From contig NC_133394.1 of assembly GCF_047511655.1 (NCBI RefSeq), positions 108,086,343-108,150,342 on the forward strand: a stretch of DNA of 64,000 nucleotides, read 5' to 3'. How positions within the stretch are numbered: the stretch's first letter is position 1; every line of letters starts with the position of its first letter. This DNA is from Castor canadensis (Eukaryota; Chordata; Mammalia; Rodentia; Castoridae). The position numbers and the translations under genes were made by a program. Under the pieces are notes generated by a model. The model ran no database searches. It was given only the letters and a program-made list of their open reading frames with translations, and was not told where the DNA came from. Below are positions 34,809 through 46,902 of this stretch, piece by piece.

Positions 34809-36977
34809 ATGACAGGAATCACCATATACCTATCAATACGAACACTGAATATTAAAGGACTTAATTCCCCCATCAAAAGACACCATTTGGCAAACTGGAT
34901 TAAAAAAAAGATCCAACAATCTGTTGCTTATAGGGAACCCATCTTATTGACAGAAACAAGCACTGGCTTAGGGTAAAAGGCAGGAAGAAGATTTACCAAG
35001 CCGTGGCTCCCAAAAACAGGAAGGAGTAGCAATACCTCAGACAAAGTAGACTTCAAACTTACATGAATTAAATGAGATAAAGAAGCACATTCCATACTAA
35101 TAGAAGGGGAAATACACCAAAAGGAAATAACAATTATTAACCTGTATGCACCCAATGTCAATTCACCCAATTTCATGAAACATACTCTGAAAGACCTAAA
35201 AACATATAAACACGCCAACACAGTGGTGCTGGGAGACTTTTATAATCCCCTACCACCAGTAGATAGGTCATCCAAACAAAAAATCCATAAAGAAATTCTA
35301 GGAAAAAACTCCTAGACACAATAAACAGCTACAGGAAGGTGGCAGGATACAAAATCAACTTACAAAAATCATTAGCTTTTCTATACACCAACAATGAACA
35401 AACTGAGAAAGAATATATGGAAACAATTCCATTCACAATAACCTCAAAAAAATAAATCAAATACTTAGGTGTAAATTTAACAAAGGATGTGAATGATCTT
35501 TATAAGCAGAATTACAAACTCCTGAAGAAAGAGATAGAGGAAGTCTACAGAAGATGGAAAGATATACTGTGCTCATGGATTGGTAGAATCAACATAGTAA
35601 AAATGGCTGTACTACCAAAGGCAATCTTGATGTTTAATGCAATTCCCATCAAAATCCCAATGACATTCCTCACAGACATTGAAAAATCTACCCTAAAATT
35701 CATTTGGAAACACAAGAGACCATGAATAGCCAAGGCAATACTCAGCAAAAAGATCAATGCTGGAGGAATCACAATACCAGACTTCAAACTATATTACAAA
35801 GCAATAGCATTAAAAGCAGCATGGTACTGACACAAAAACAGACATGAAGACCAGTGGAGCAGAATAGAGGACCTGGATATAAATCCACACAGCTATGCCC
35901 ACCTTATTTTTGACAAAGGTGCCAAAAATATATAATGGAGAAAAGACAGCCTCTTCAACAAATGTTGCTGGGAAAAATGGTTATTCGTCTGCAAAACACT
36001 GAAACTAGGTCCATGTTTATCACTCTGTACTAGTATCAACTCAAAATGGATCAAGGACTATCAGACACAAAACTGAAGTTATACAGGAAAGAGCAGGGAA
36101 TATTTGGATGTAATAGTTATAGGCAAGTATTTCATCAATAGAAACTAGCAGCTCAGCAACTAAGAGAAAGGATGGACAATTAAGACTTCATCAAATTAAA
36201 AAGCCTCTGCACAACAAAATAAATGGTCTCTAAACTGAAGCAACTACCCACAGAGTGGGAGCAAATATTTTCCAGCTACACATCAGACAAAGGACTGATA
36301 ACCAGAATATATAGGGAACTTAAAACACTAAATTTTCCCAAAATTAATGAACCAATTAAGACATGGGCAATTGAACGAAAAAGGTTTCTCAAAAGAAGAA
36401 ATTCAAATGGCCAAAAAACACATGAAAAAATGCTCACCATCTCTAGCCATAAAGGAAATGCAATTCAAAATCACACTAAAATTCCACCTCACCCCTGTTA
36501 GAATAGCCATCATCAAAAACACCATCAACAACAGGTGTTGGCAATGTTTTGGGGAAAAAGGAACCCTGGTACACTGCTGGTGGGAATGCAATTTAGTGTA
36601 ACCATTCTGGAAAACAATAAGGAGGCTTCTTAAAACTCCAAACATAGATCTGCCATATGATTCAGCAATCCCACTCCTGAGGATATACCCAAAGAATGCG
36701 ACACAGGTTATTCTAGAAGCACCTGCACATCCATGTTTATTGCAGCGCTATTCACAATAACAAAAATATGGAAACAGCCAAGATGCCCCACTACTGACGA
36801 ATGGATTAAGAAATTGTGGTATTTATACACAATGGAATTTTACTCAGCCATGAAGAAGAATGAAATCTTATTATTCTCAAGTAAATGGATGGAACTGGAG
36901 AACATCATTCTGAACGAGGTTAGCCAGACTCAGAAGACCAAAAAAATCATATGTTCTTCCTCATACTCTGACTTTAG
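34809..36977 (+). pseudogene. L1 ORF2 relic lacking the RT core
   Basis: The ATG at 34809 opens endonuclease sequence up to about 35303. The next bases belong to the end of the RT domain (ctcctagacacaataaacag), so ~1650 nt are gone. The 35489-35725 frame carries the post-RT block [20 protein letters not shown] and [16 protein letters not shown]. The 36223-36601 frames carry the C-terminal domain, in which the Cys-rich motif reads C-x3-F in place of C-x3-C, so a key Cys is lost ([18 protein letters not shown]). The frame ends at TAG 36975. Confidence 0.88.
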
Positions 36978-37457
36978 ATCTAGAGTAAAAACAGCAATGT
37001 AGCTGGACTTGGGTCACATGATAAGAGGAGAGCACACACAAGAGGAATGGGGATAGGTAGGAAACCCAAAACTTGAAAGTGTTTGATGTCCCAACTGAAG
37101 AGGAGCTAATTCAGAAACCCTAAAGTAGTTGAGGTCAATATGTGAAGGGGATCAGGAACTAGTGAAATGATCAGGTAGAGATGAATCAACTTGGATTGTA
37201 ACATAACTTGTGCATGGAAGCAATGCTAGGAATCTCTCTGTATAGCTACCCTTATATCAACTAGCAAAAATGCTTTTTCTTTCTTATTATTGCTTAGGTC
37301 TTCTCTTCAACTAAATTGGAGAAAAGAGCAGAACAGCTTCTGCCTGAAAGCAAGGAAAGGTGGGGAGAGGTAGAGGGGGTGGAGGACAGTGGGGAGAAAA
37401 GGCCCAAACAATATATGCACATGTGAATAAATGAATAACAAAAAAATCATCCACTTA

Positions 37458-37590
37458 TCCATTCATTCATTCAACAAACATTCATTGCGTTCTTATTTTG
37501 TGTTAAGCTTTGTGATAAACATCTGTACACAATTAATAGTTCCTATATATAGAGAGCTATTATATAGGGAGACATGTAGAGTTATGATTT
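37458..37590 (+). repeat. L2/MIR-like ancient repeat fragment
   Basis: The blocks tccattcattcattcaac, aaacattcattgcgttctta and ggagacatgtag follow the order of the widespread L2 3' region (attcaacaaatatttattgag, then a ggagcttacattctag-like block). Its left end was displaced to 32424 by the L1 insertion. Confidence 0.55.
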
Positions 37591-37887
37591 AGGGAGGCAT
37601 ATATGCTATTTTCAAAATAGTAATTATTTATCATGTCTTTGTTATGAGAACTTTAAAGGCTTCTATTTTTTTAATATAAAATATGATATTGTTAACTTGA
37701 GCACACCAGACTGTGATACTCACATCTAAGTGAGATTTCGTACCTTTTTGCCAGTCTATCCTTATCCCTTTTCCAGCCTCTGATAACCAGTATTTTAATA
37801 ATTTTATCAATTATTATATTAATCAAAACATTTTTTAAAGAAACCAAAAAACTATTGCATCAATGAAACTTTAAAAATAACAACTAT

Positions 37888-38681
37888 GGGGATATACCCA
37901 AAAGACTGTGACACAGGTTACTCCAGAGGCACCTGCACATCCATGTTTATTGCGGCACTATTCACAGTAGCCAAGTTATGGAAACAGCCAAGATGCCCCA
38001 GCACTGACGAATGGATTAAGAAAATGTGGTATCTATATACAATGGAATTTTATGCAGCCATGAAGAAGAACGAAATGCTATCATTCGCTGGTAAATGGAT
38101 GGAATTGGAGAACATCATTCTGAGTGAGGTTAGCCTGGCCCCAAAGACCAAAAATCGTATGTTCTCCCTCATATGTGGACATTAGATCAAGGGCAAACAC
38201 AACAAGGGGATTGGACTTTGAGCACATGTTAAAAACGAGAGCACAGAAGGGAGGGGTGAGGATAGGTAAGACACCTAAAAAATTAGCTAGCATTTGTTGC
38301 CCTTAATGCAGAGAAACTAAAGCAGATACCTTAAAAGCAACTGAGGCCAATAGGAAAAGGGGAGCAGGAACTAGAGAAAAGGTTAGATCAAAAAGAATTA
38401 ACCTAGAAGGTAACACCCACGCACAGGAAATTAATGTGAGTCAACTCCCTGGTTGGCTATCCTTATCTCAACCAGCAAAAACCCTTGTTCCTTCCTATTA
38501 TTGCTTATAATTTGTCTACAACAAAATTAGAAATAAGGGCAAGATAGTTTCTGCCGGGTATTGAGGGGGTGGGGGGGAGAGGGAGGGGGCAGAGTGGGTG
38601 GTAGGGGAGGGGGTGGGGGCAGGGGGGAGAAATGACCCAAGCCTTGTATGCACATATGAATAATAAAACAATAATAAAAAA
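37888..38681 (+). mobile_element. 5'-truncated type I L1
   Basis: It starts at ggggatatacccaaaagact inside ORF2, includes the last 99 codons in an open frame (37886-38185, ending SLICGH), a full type I 3'UTR with a polypurine block (38561-38631) and an A-rich tail. By eye it is very close in sequence to the corresponding part of the nested L1 at 16471. A TSD is not clear; aactat before the start has no good partner after the tail. Confidence 0.93.
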
Positions 38682-40009
38682 ACTAATTAATGACTATTAT
38701 TTGTTGATGCAGCCTATCAGAGCATGCAAAATTGCCATTGACTAGTTAATAAGGACTCTATTTGGTGCCAGGGTCAGTCAGAGTTAATAATTTCATAATT
38801 ATCTGAAAATCTGGGCACTCATACCACATAAACTATTTATAATTATTATACAAATCTTTGTGCAGATTTTCTTCATCATAGCATAGTGTGACTTAGGAAA
38901 TGGGAAGACTAATAGTGCATCCATTCATTTTATTAATGTAATCCTTAAATTATGAGAATGACATTGTTCATAAATCATCAAATTTTATCCTACCACTATA
39001 TGAGACATCTTAGGAAAGCTTGAAAAAACGTGTAGACCCACTTACAAAGACATAGTTAATGAGTGATTCATTGATATTTCAATTTGCCCTTGCACCTTAT
39101 GTTGTAATTTTGCATGGGATTCACATAGCCAGGTTCCATGTGCTTCTGAGTATGTCTGAGTTCTTGAACTTGGTGTATACATGGTTCAGGTGTTATTCTT
39201 TTTAGACTGGTGACAAAAAAATACACAAGAAAATAATGCATTTGATGTTACTATTTGAGTGTGAATGTGCCAATGGACAATGAAGTTACCCAATATTATG
39301 TAAGATAGTCATCCAAATGTCTACAGAAGTAAAAAATGACATCTGTACTCTAATTAATTGAGCTCATGGCTATGAATGACCAATCATGATGACTTTTGTG
39401 GGTATCTTTCCATCTTTAAGCTGTTCTGTGTTACCTTTCCTTATAGTTTTAGTCTTTTAATATGGACAATGAAATGCAGTTTGTATATAAACTTCTGGGA
39501 AGAATTATATTATTTTTTAGTCTTGGTTAAAATGATTCATTATGTTACAAATTGTCTACTTGCAACAGTGTCCTGGAAATGCTATTAATTTTCATAATTT
39601 AATCACCAATGAATTGAAAGTAAACTTACAAGTAAAAGAACAAAATATGACGCTTAATTCCCATTTTCTTGAGAAGCAGGAGAAGACTACAAGTGAAGTA
39701 AAGCATTCAGAAGGCTTCTTGCAGGGATGCAATATTTCTGATCTTTAGCAACCTTGATTACTCAATCAAATGAGGCAAGTGGGTGAAACAATTGTAAACT
39801 TTATTGACATGAGCTACAGTAGCATTGGAGCCTCAGTAAACATGAGTTCCTATATTACATACTCAAAAACATTTCCCTAACTGGAGTAGTTAAGAATTTA
39901 TTTTCTTATGCTTCAAGTCAAGCATGATTTAGAGCTGAATTGACATACTTTCTTAAAATAGTGGGAGGCATTAGAAAGAAGTTGCATGATATGACAAAAA
40001 ATAGTCAAA
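38682..40009. other. Low-copy AT-rich DNA, nothing recognised
   Basis: No named repeat or credible exon. The short frames at 39376-39588 and 39542-39748 are of chance length and lack family resemblance. Confidence 0.5.
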
Positions 40010-40190
40010 GAGTAAAATACTATTGATTCAGACCTGCCACTTACTAGTGATTTGGCTTTAAAACAGGTTCTTTAATTTCTTTTGTAAGTCAGTTTGTTCA
40101 GATATAAGTGATAAATCCCATCTACTAGAAGATTTTTGCAGAGACTGAATGATATGTTGGAAATAAAACAACTATCACTGTAATGATAAT
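40010..40190 (+). repeat. MIR-type SINE relic
   Basis: The ordered blocks gattcagacctgccacttac, tagtgatttggc, tttaatttcttttgtaagtc and ataagtgataaatccca, then gagactgaatgatatg, follow the MIR consensus layout (tRNA-derived head, CORE region, then the 'attaaatgagataat' zone). It is strongly diverged. Confidence 0.7.
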
Positions 40191-40429
40191 CAATAATGAA
40201 ATTTATCAAATAAAATTCCCACAAATATTGTAAGCTTGCTAAAATATACTCATATTTTTAAACTTAGTATTGTAATATATAACTTTTCTGATAGTTAAGT
40301 GCAACTCATTTTGTTTTCATAACAGTGCTTATTCTAACAGCCACAAACTAGGATTTTAACTTATTAGTTATTGCATAATTTATAATTATTTATTTTTTTA
40401 TGACAACTATTTGATTAATTAATTAATTT

Positions 40430-40500
40430 TGATTTATCCAGTAATTACTAAGCACCTTATTATGTACCAAGCACTGTCTTAGGAACTGAAATATATTAGA
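40430..40500 (+). repeat. L2-like ancient repeat scrap
   Basis: The stretch ttactaagcaccttattatg followed by taccaagcactgtcttagga matches the conserved '...gagcacctactatgtgccaggcactg...' zone of L2/MIR-type relics. Confidence 0.6.
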
Positions 40501-40534
40501 ATTAACAGAAAAAAAAAGGTTGAATTCTTGAATT

Positions 40535-40860
40535 TATTTTCTTTTGGCACTACTGGAGTTTGAACTCAGGACCTCACATTTGCTAAGCAAGAGTTGTACC
40601 ACTTTAGCACACTCCAACTCTTTTTGCTTTAGTAGATAGGGTCTTGAGATATTTTCCTGGACTGCCCTTAGACCAAAAGTCACCTACCTATGTCCCCAGC
40701 CCAGCCTGGATTATGAGAATGTGCCACCACGCTTGCCTTGTTCTTTGAGGTAGGACCTTGCTAACATTTTTGCCCAGGCTGTCCTCTAAAATCAGTATTC
40801 TGATTCTGCCTCCCAAGTAGCCAGAAACAGGTATGAGTCACAGTGCCCAGCTTAGATTTA
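40535..40860 (-). mobile_element. Composite tRNA-like/7SL-like SINE (antisense)
   Basis: On the plus strand a tRNA-like antisense block (gagtttgaactcaggacctc, ctaagcaagagttgtaccac) is followed by two 7SL-like antisense blocks, each ending near gtgccaccacgcttg or cacagtgcccagc. The left T-run at about 40538-40548 marks the tail. It has the same architecture as 8222-8545. Confidence 0.85.
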
Positions 40861-41949
40861 TTTTTCATAATGCCTTTTCCCTGCTACTGGCAAAATTTTA
40901 GAATGTATAGGAAATCACAGAAATCTGTGATCTATTTCTACCTTTAACTAAGCTCCTGTAGCAGTGTTCCATGGGTGACTTATATACACACGTACAAACA
41001 ACACATATGATCACATTGGTGAATCACTTTGAAAGTAGTTTATTCAAAGTGTGATGGTCCATTCTAAATATTTCAGTATGTGTAACAAATTTATCAACCT
41101 AACAACTCCTAGGAAATTAATAATACTTGCATAACATTTTCTAATACCCTGTATATATTCATATTGTCATTTGACTTCTAAATGATCTCACAGACTCTAC
41201 TTTTAAAATAAAGACCAAAATTGCTTAATCAAAAATTTTGCAACAGAAAATATTATACCTAGAATTTAAGTTTAATTAGAAAATGCAGAATTTGGTTTAT
41301 GAGATCTGAGTTTAACAGTATATTTCTCAATTATAAAATCACATATTTTTTCAAAGGTCTCAATTTTATTGGCAAATTGTTTTTGCTACTTTTCCTTATA
41401 CTCATAGCCAAATTCTATCTAAAAAATAGTAATCTCCACCATTTGTTATATTTAACTAATTTAGTTTGGCAAAATGCTTTGCACTGGCAAAATCCAAAAG
41501 AAGTTATCTCGATAATGAGAAAGATAATGTTAGAATTCTTAAGGGTATTTAAAAATTATTATTTTGTATCATTGACTTAAGTCATTGATAGGGTTTGATT
41601 AACTTACAATATCTGGAATATGGTGTGCAAAGTGGTTTGTTTGCACAAAGAAGTGGAATAACAATATCCAAAATATTAGTTACTTCTTACTAAGAGCCCA
41701 ACATGTGCTAAACTCAACAAAATTTATGTTGATCACAATTTAAACACTGCAAAAGACATGGCTTTGCAGAATCATATTTTAGCACATTCTAACATGAAAA
41801 TGATAATAGAAGAAGGGAAAGAAGAAGAGGGAACAATGAAAGGAGAAAAACATGTAATATATTCTCAAGCCCCCACATGCAGAGGACTGTGGTTGACTAT
41901 GATTTTTTGTATTATTATTTTACATATGTAAGTACTTCCATATCAAATG
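40861..41949. other. Low-copy AT-rich DNA, nothing recognised
   Basis: A 93-codon frame at 41299-41580 is rich in Phe, Leu and Ile, as expected of translated AT-rich DNA, and is not recognised. Nothing else supports a gene. Confidence 0.5.
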
Positions 41950-42365
41950 TTTGTCATTTTGTAGGTTAAATTGTGATTTTCTTCTCATTCACAGAACCTG
42001 TGATTGTGAACTTATTTGGAAAAAAGGTCTTCGCAGATGTAATTAAAGAACTCCAGATGAGATTGTCATGTTTTCGGGTATACTCTCTGCCTTTTCTTAT
42101 GAAAGTGCAAATAATCAAAGAGAAAACAAGGTTCTGAAGATGGAAGCAGAGAGTGGAGGTTGTTGCCACAAGCTAAAGAGCAGGTCGAACTACGGTATGC
42201 TGGAAGAGGCAAGATGATTCTGCCAATGAGACTTCAGTGGGACAACCACCTTGATTTGGACTTCTGGCCTGTACAACTGTGAGAGAATAAATTTCTGCCA
42301 TTCCAAACTACTACATTTTTGGTGATTTGATAAGGCAGCCATAGGAAACAACCAGAGTCATAAGA
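41950..42365 (+). mobile_element. MLT1-like MaLR LTR
   Basis: The blocks cctgtgattgtgaacttatt, tggaaaaaaggtcttcgcag, atgtaattaa, cttgatttggacttctggcc, aactgtgagagaataaattt and aaggcagccataggaaac follow the order of MLT1-type MaLR LTRs, including the aataaa signal. No internal genes are attached. It is the best-preserved MaLR LTR in the window. Confidence 0.88.
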
Positions 42366-43814
42366 ACAAATATAAAATCAATTTTAAGAATAAAGAACGT
42401 ATGCCTCCTTGATGAAATGATAGTTGGTGAAACTCTAAGATATGGAACGATACTCAAATTAAGAATCCACCTCATACTATGTTTATTGAACTTGAATAAG
42501 GAGTTTATTTATCACAAATAAAAATCCAGTAGTGTTTGCCCTTGACTTTTTTATTCGTACATTCTTTGCCATAGATTTGTTTAGCTTGAATGTAGAATTT
42601 TAAAAATCTGTCTTCATATATGAAGAATTATCTAAAAGTAATTATTAGCATCTTAAAGATTCTTGAAGGAGTGTAAAAACAATATATATCATTAATTGAT
42701 CTTCTGTTCTGTTTTTCTTCTTAATTAAGATCCAAATCAGGTACATTGTATAATATTAATATCAGAGAAAAATTATTTTGTTAATATAACATAGGGAGTA
42801 GGCTGTTGGAAGATAGGCATAATATGGTATATCTGGATAAGGCTAAGAACATGCTGTCCAAGTACCTACATAAATATATACATAATCAGTTATAGCTTGT
42901 CAAATCATGGAAGATAATTATCTAAAAATGTAAGATATTTTAAGTCCATGTCATTAGTAGTAGTATTTCTGGTATGACTTAATAATTCTAACAGAGGTAA
43001 AATTTAGTTAGGATAATTTTTTTATTTTTAAAATCAATTATACTCTGATATTTATCTTATAAAAGCATGACTATATCTAATCTTTTGACTTATCAAAAGT
43101 ACATCTTCTGTCTTTCAAATTGTTTCATCAATAAATTTTATTCTGCCTGATGCAAAGACATTCATCAAAGTTGGGTCACAGAGGATTGCTTCTTTCTCAC
43201 ATAATGGAATAACTAGTACAAAACTAGTTATCCTACCATATATGCAGTCATAATCTTGAACAAAATATATGAATCTCTGTTTTCAGGCTTTGAACACTTT
43301 ATAGTGCAAGATAATGTCCATGACAAGACAGCCACAAGACAAATCCCAACATTCCATAGCCCTCTGACTCTTCTTCATGTATCAAATGCACATTTGACCA
43401 AGCCAGATTCCTGCCATGGATGTTAATTACCTTCTAGTTTTAAACTGTCTTCAAGACTTGTTGACATACCTCTTTGCTCACTTTCATATTGTCCATTTAT
43501 CTTCTCTCTCTGCTGTCCTCTCAGTTCTCCCCTCAGTACCTGACTCCTATTTTAACATGTGTACCCATGACTATTCTTTCTTATTCCATTACAATTAGAA
43601 TTCTTTAGTTAAAAGGGTCTTCTGAAATTCACATCTGAGTTTGATATTCTTAAGATGTCTTATTCTATTCAGTGTCAAACTGCCTATTCTTGTGCTATTT
43701 AATCATGTTATAACTTATGTCTCTGAATTTTGCAGTTTCCTGAACTTTCGTTGCTCATTAATGTGTTTCTACTTGTACTGCTCTCTCTACTCTCTGTATT
43801 GCAGTTTGTGTTAG
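42366..43814. other. Low-copy AT-rich DNA, nothing recognised
   Basis: No repeat or gene that I can support. The 43416-43598 frame is of chance length. Confidence 0.5.
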
Positions 43815-44185
43815 GCAACTTCTAGCAGTTACTTGATATAATCAACATATACAGAAAAAAAGGGTTATTTTTGCTCATAGCTTCAAATAATTCAAACCAC
43901 AATTGATTGATTCTATTGCTTTGGGCTAATTTTGAAGCAATTTAGCACAGAGGAGCTACATTATAGAGCAAAACTGCTTCTTTATGAGCATAAAATGGAA
44001 GACAAAGAGGAAGAAATTGAGGTCCTAAAATACTCTTGGGGAATTTTAATCACCTAAGCTTTTCCACTAGGCCTGTCTCTTAAAGGTTCTACCACCTCCC
44101 AAATGCACCATGGACTAGGAACCAGGCTTTTAATATATCAGTCTTTTGGGGATATTTCAGATCCAACTACCATGCAGACATTCTG
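43815..44185 (-). mobile_element. MaLR-type LTR (antisense)
   Basis: The plus strand shows ttgctcatagcttcaaat, tgattctattgctttgggct, gcaaaactgcttctttatga, ccactaggcctgtctcttaa, aggttctaccacctcccaaa and tcttttggggatatttcaga. These are the reverse complements of MaLR LTR landmarks, in reverse order, so the LTR lies on the minus strand. Confidence 0.82.
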
Positions 44186-44489
44186 CACATTCTGTTGTCT
44201 CTTCCAGCCATTTCTTCTTTGGGGCAGCTGCTAATTAACACTGTAAAGCAAGGAAAATGTCACACACTGTTCACTTAGTGTTCCATCATCAAATGTCTAC
44301 TCTATGGGCATCACAGAAAGAAACAGATGAACAAATAAAAATTTTTTAAATAAATGGAATAATTTTCTGTTTTTATTTGATGTGTGCATTAAGCATCAAA
44401 GTATATATTAGGGAAGATATCTTTTGTTATCCTTATGGAATTATTCAAATATAATAACTAAAAGCTTATTCACAGGAGTTGCACTAGGT

Positions 44490-44610
44490 TAAAGTCCAGA
44501 CTGTGTCCTATTATTCTTTTAAGTCCCTCATGATTTAATCAAAATAAAATATTTAAAATAGTGCTAAGCATACAGAAAGTGTTCAATAAATGTTGCTACT
44601 CTTATTTATA
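44490..44610 (+). repeat. MIR/L2-like relic
   Basis: The string agtgctaagcatacagaaag followed by tgttcaataaatgttgctac is the usual 3' zone of MIR and L2 elements. Only this short piece is recognisable. Confidence 0.5.
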
Positions 44611-44630
44611 TTTATTACAAATCACTTTTT

Positions 44631-44721
44631 TATTGTACACTGATTTTTTTTTATTTTTTACTTTTTAAAAAAAATTTTTGTTCATTTGTTCACATGTGCA
44701 TACATTGTTTGGGTCATTTCC
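44631..44721 (-). mobile_element. Hyper-truncated L1 insertion (3' end only)
   Basis: The minus strand reads ggaaatgacccaaacaatg and tatgcacatgtgaa, the very last bases of the L1 3'UTR, and then an impure A-rich tail. A perfect 14-bp TSD, acaaatcacttttt, lies at 44617-44630 and 44722-44735. The whole insertion is 91 bp, with only ~45 bp of L1 text; the 'cccaaacaatgtatgcacat' wording is nearer the type II end. Confidence 0.9.
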
Positions 44722-45061
44722 ACAAATCACTTTTTAAATGCTTAGGTTCTTCATAGCTATATTTTACAAAGTTAATCCTCTGATAGGTTTTAACATCACT
44801 CAAGGTCTGTTGCACTGATCTATTTATTTATTTAATTTTCAACTAGGTTACATGAATCTTGAAGGCATAATTTCTAGCTTTGATCAATATAGTTGTATAT
44901 ATTTACCTTTCCATCAGCACATATAAGAGCGTTTTTACTGATATGTCCATCACACAGGAATGATGACATTTTGGAATGGAGGAAAGAACAAATTTAAAGA
45001 GATAAGTGGCATCCAGAAATAGGTTCAATTTAGAAAAGGGGGTCAATTCAGAGATTGAATA

Positions 45062-45298
45062 ACATCTTTTTTATTTATCATATATTAAAAATATAAGGGC
45101 ATCTCATTGTAATAATTCCATACATGTGTACAGAGAACCTTGAATAAGTTCATCCCTTCCATTATGTTATAAATTCTCCCTCTTCTCCCTCTTTCAAACT
45201 GTACTTGTTGGGTTTCATATGGATACATGCAGTATACTTCCATCCTCTTCACTCCTCAGTAACTTTTCCTTTCCCCTTTGCCCCTCTCACTGATTGAA
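45062..45298 (-). mobile_element. L1 3'UTR fragment, older rodent type (antisense)
   Basis: The plus strand reads like the reverse of an L1 3' end: a T-rich start, atctcattgtaataattcca, tacatgtgtacagagaac, and a C/T-rich block near 45170-45290. The same wording in sense appears at the 3' ends of the L1s at 46134 and 62511. A weak 7-bp repeat, gattgaa, flanks it (45053-45059 and 45292-45298). Confidence 0.6.
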
Positions 45299-45310
45299 GA
45301 CCATACGAAT

Positions 45311-46036
45311 AAATCCTAAAATCTGGGAAGAAGTTAAGTAAGAGATAAAGAAGAAAAAGCATAGTGAAAGTATAGTGAAGAAAGTCTTCACACCACTTGC
45401 TGGATAATAATATGCTGAATCAGTTTTATATTGTTGGTCTGATGTGTCTAGTCCTAGACACTCTGATTTCTAAAGATGCTATATCAAACTTTAGATAACC
45501 TATGGTATCAGGAAATACACCATATTAGCAGTGGATAAATCATTAAATTGTGAGCATTGTTTGGTAATACAGAACTATTATACTTCCACTATTTTCTATA
45601 CGCATACAGGAAATGAACTGAAGACTTCAAAGAATCTTATATCTGCATTACATAATACAGCTCATCGTCAAGTCTTCCATATTTTTCCTTCTCTCATTCC
45701 TATGATATGCCATTTGTACTTATTGCAATTGCTATTGAGGATATATATTTAAATTAATAAGCAATCTTGAAAGAAACATTGGCAGCATTTTGAACATTTT
45801 TTATCACATTAAACTCATATAAACCACATCTTATAAAAATAACATAATAAGCAAGAATATATTCAGTAATCTGCTGACATAGTGTATAGAAATACTTTTA
45901 TGTGCTTTATTTTTGAAAAAATAATCTTCAATATTAATATTTTGAATGTATTTAGGATACACTATCTTTTGACAAGTGTAGGACATTTTAATCTTATTTT
46001 CACAAGTTCTAACACTTTCCTAAATAAAAGCAAGTG
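45311..46036. other. Low-copy AT-rich DNA, nothing recognised
   Basis: No gene or repeat recognised. Frames at 45531-45752 and 45882-46064 are of chance length, and the second runs into the U6 pseudogene. Confidence 0.5.
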
Positions 46037-46133
46037 GTGTTCACTTTGGCAACACACATACTAAAACTGATACAGAGATTAGGTCCCTGTGCAAGGATGA
46101 TATGAAAATTTCATGATGCATTCTGTACTTTTT
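46037..46133 (+). pseudogene. U6 snRNA pseudogene, 5' part of a U6/L1 chimera
   Basis: The sequence follows U6 spliceosomal RNA from its first base: gtgttcactttggcaacaca, tactaaaact, gatacagaga (the ACAGAGA box), ccctgtgcaaggatgatatg, and an end at ttctgtacttttt. Small internal deletions and many substitutions are present, and the AGC of the catalytic triad region after the ACAGAGA box is lost. No TATA or PSE-like promoter is evident upstream. It is directly followed by truncated L1 sequence in the same orientation, so it is part of one retrotransposed molecule. Confidence 0.92.
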
Positions 46134-46902
46134 AAATTAAAACAACACTGAGATTCTATTTTACCCCAGTCAGAATGGCTATCATCATCTATATAATTTG
46201 TGAAGCCACAGTGGAAATCAGGATGGAGATTCATTTAAAAACCAAAGACAGACCTAGCTCAGAATCATACTATATCCTTCTTGGGCATATATCTGAAGGA
46301 AGGTATATCATCATACCATAGATATACCTGCATACCCATGATTGTAGTAGCAGTATTTACAATAGCCAAGCTATGGAATCAGTCACAGTGCCCAAAAATC
46401 AATGAATGGATAAAGAAAGTGTGGCTCATATACAAAATGGAATATTGTATATTCAGCAATAAAGAAGAATGACAAGTATATCATTTGTAGGAAAATGTTT
46501 GGAACTGAATATCATCATGTTGAGAAAGGCAAGATGAGCTCAAAAAGATAAATATCACATATGTTAGCTTATATATAGAATCTAGAACTAATAGTAGTAT
46601 ATGACATGATTACAAAGGGGCAGGATTGTTGGGAGGGTAGACAGAATAGGGAAGAGGAAAGAAGAAGGTAGTAGAGGAAATATGATCAAAGTACATTATA
46701 TATATTCATATATATATGAAAATAGCATAATAATATCCACTAAAATTGTTAAAAGGTAGGAAGAAGGAGAAAAGCTGGTTAAAAAAGAATAGAGATGAGG
46801 TGAAATATATCAAAGAACATTATATGCCTATATATAAATATTACAATGAATCCACCTATACAATTAATATATACTAATAAAATTTAAAAACAAACAAAAA
46901 CT
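46134..46902 (+). mobile_element. 5'-truncated L1, 3' part of a U6/L1 chimera
   Basis: It starts aaattaaaacaacactgaga, a block in the ORF2 C-terminal region, includes ORF2 text (MGIYLKEGISSYHRYTCIP and IAKLWNQSQCPKINEWIKK in the 46281-46472 frame), and ends with an older-type 3'UTR and the A-rich tail at about 46883-46902. The 8-bp repeat agcaagtg lies immediately before the U6 start (46029-46036) and after the L1 tail (46903-46910), so U6 and L1 entered together. Confidence 0.88.

Larger units (their letters stand above)
32439..37443 (+). mobile_element. Type II L1 with both ends and TSD, large ORF2 deletion
   Basis: This complete insertion is bounded by the 14-bp repeat aaatcatccactta (32425-32438 and 37444-37457; the first As may belong to the tail). 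It contains a 1.1-kb 5'UTR, ORF1, ORF2, and a type II 3'UTR ending in aataaatgaataac plus poly-A. It is ~5.0 kb instead of ~6.6 kb because ORF2 lacks about 1.65 kb (junction near 35304), which removes the endonuclease C-terminus and the whole RT core. Two intact ends plus an internal gap mean deletion rather than 5' truncation. Confidence 0.95.

Noticed and set aside
46037..46133. Functional U6 snRNA gene
   Set aside because: Internal deletions, a lost AGC after the ACAGAGA box, no PSE/TATA-like promoter and direct fusion to L1 show it is a retropseudogene.
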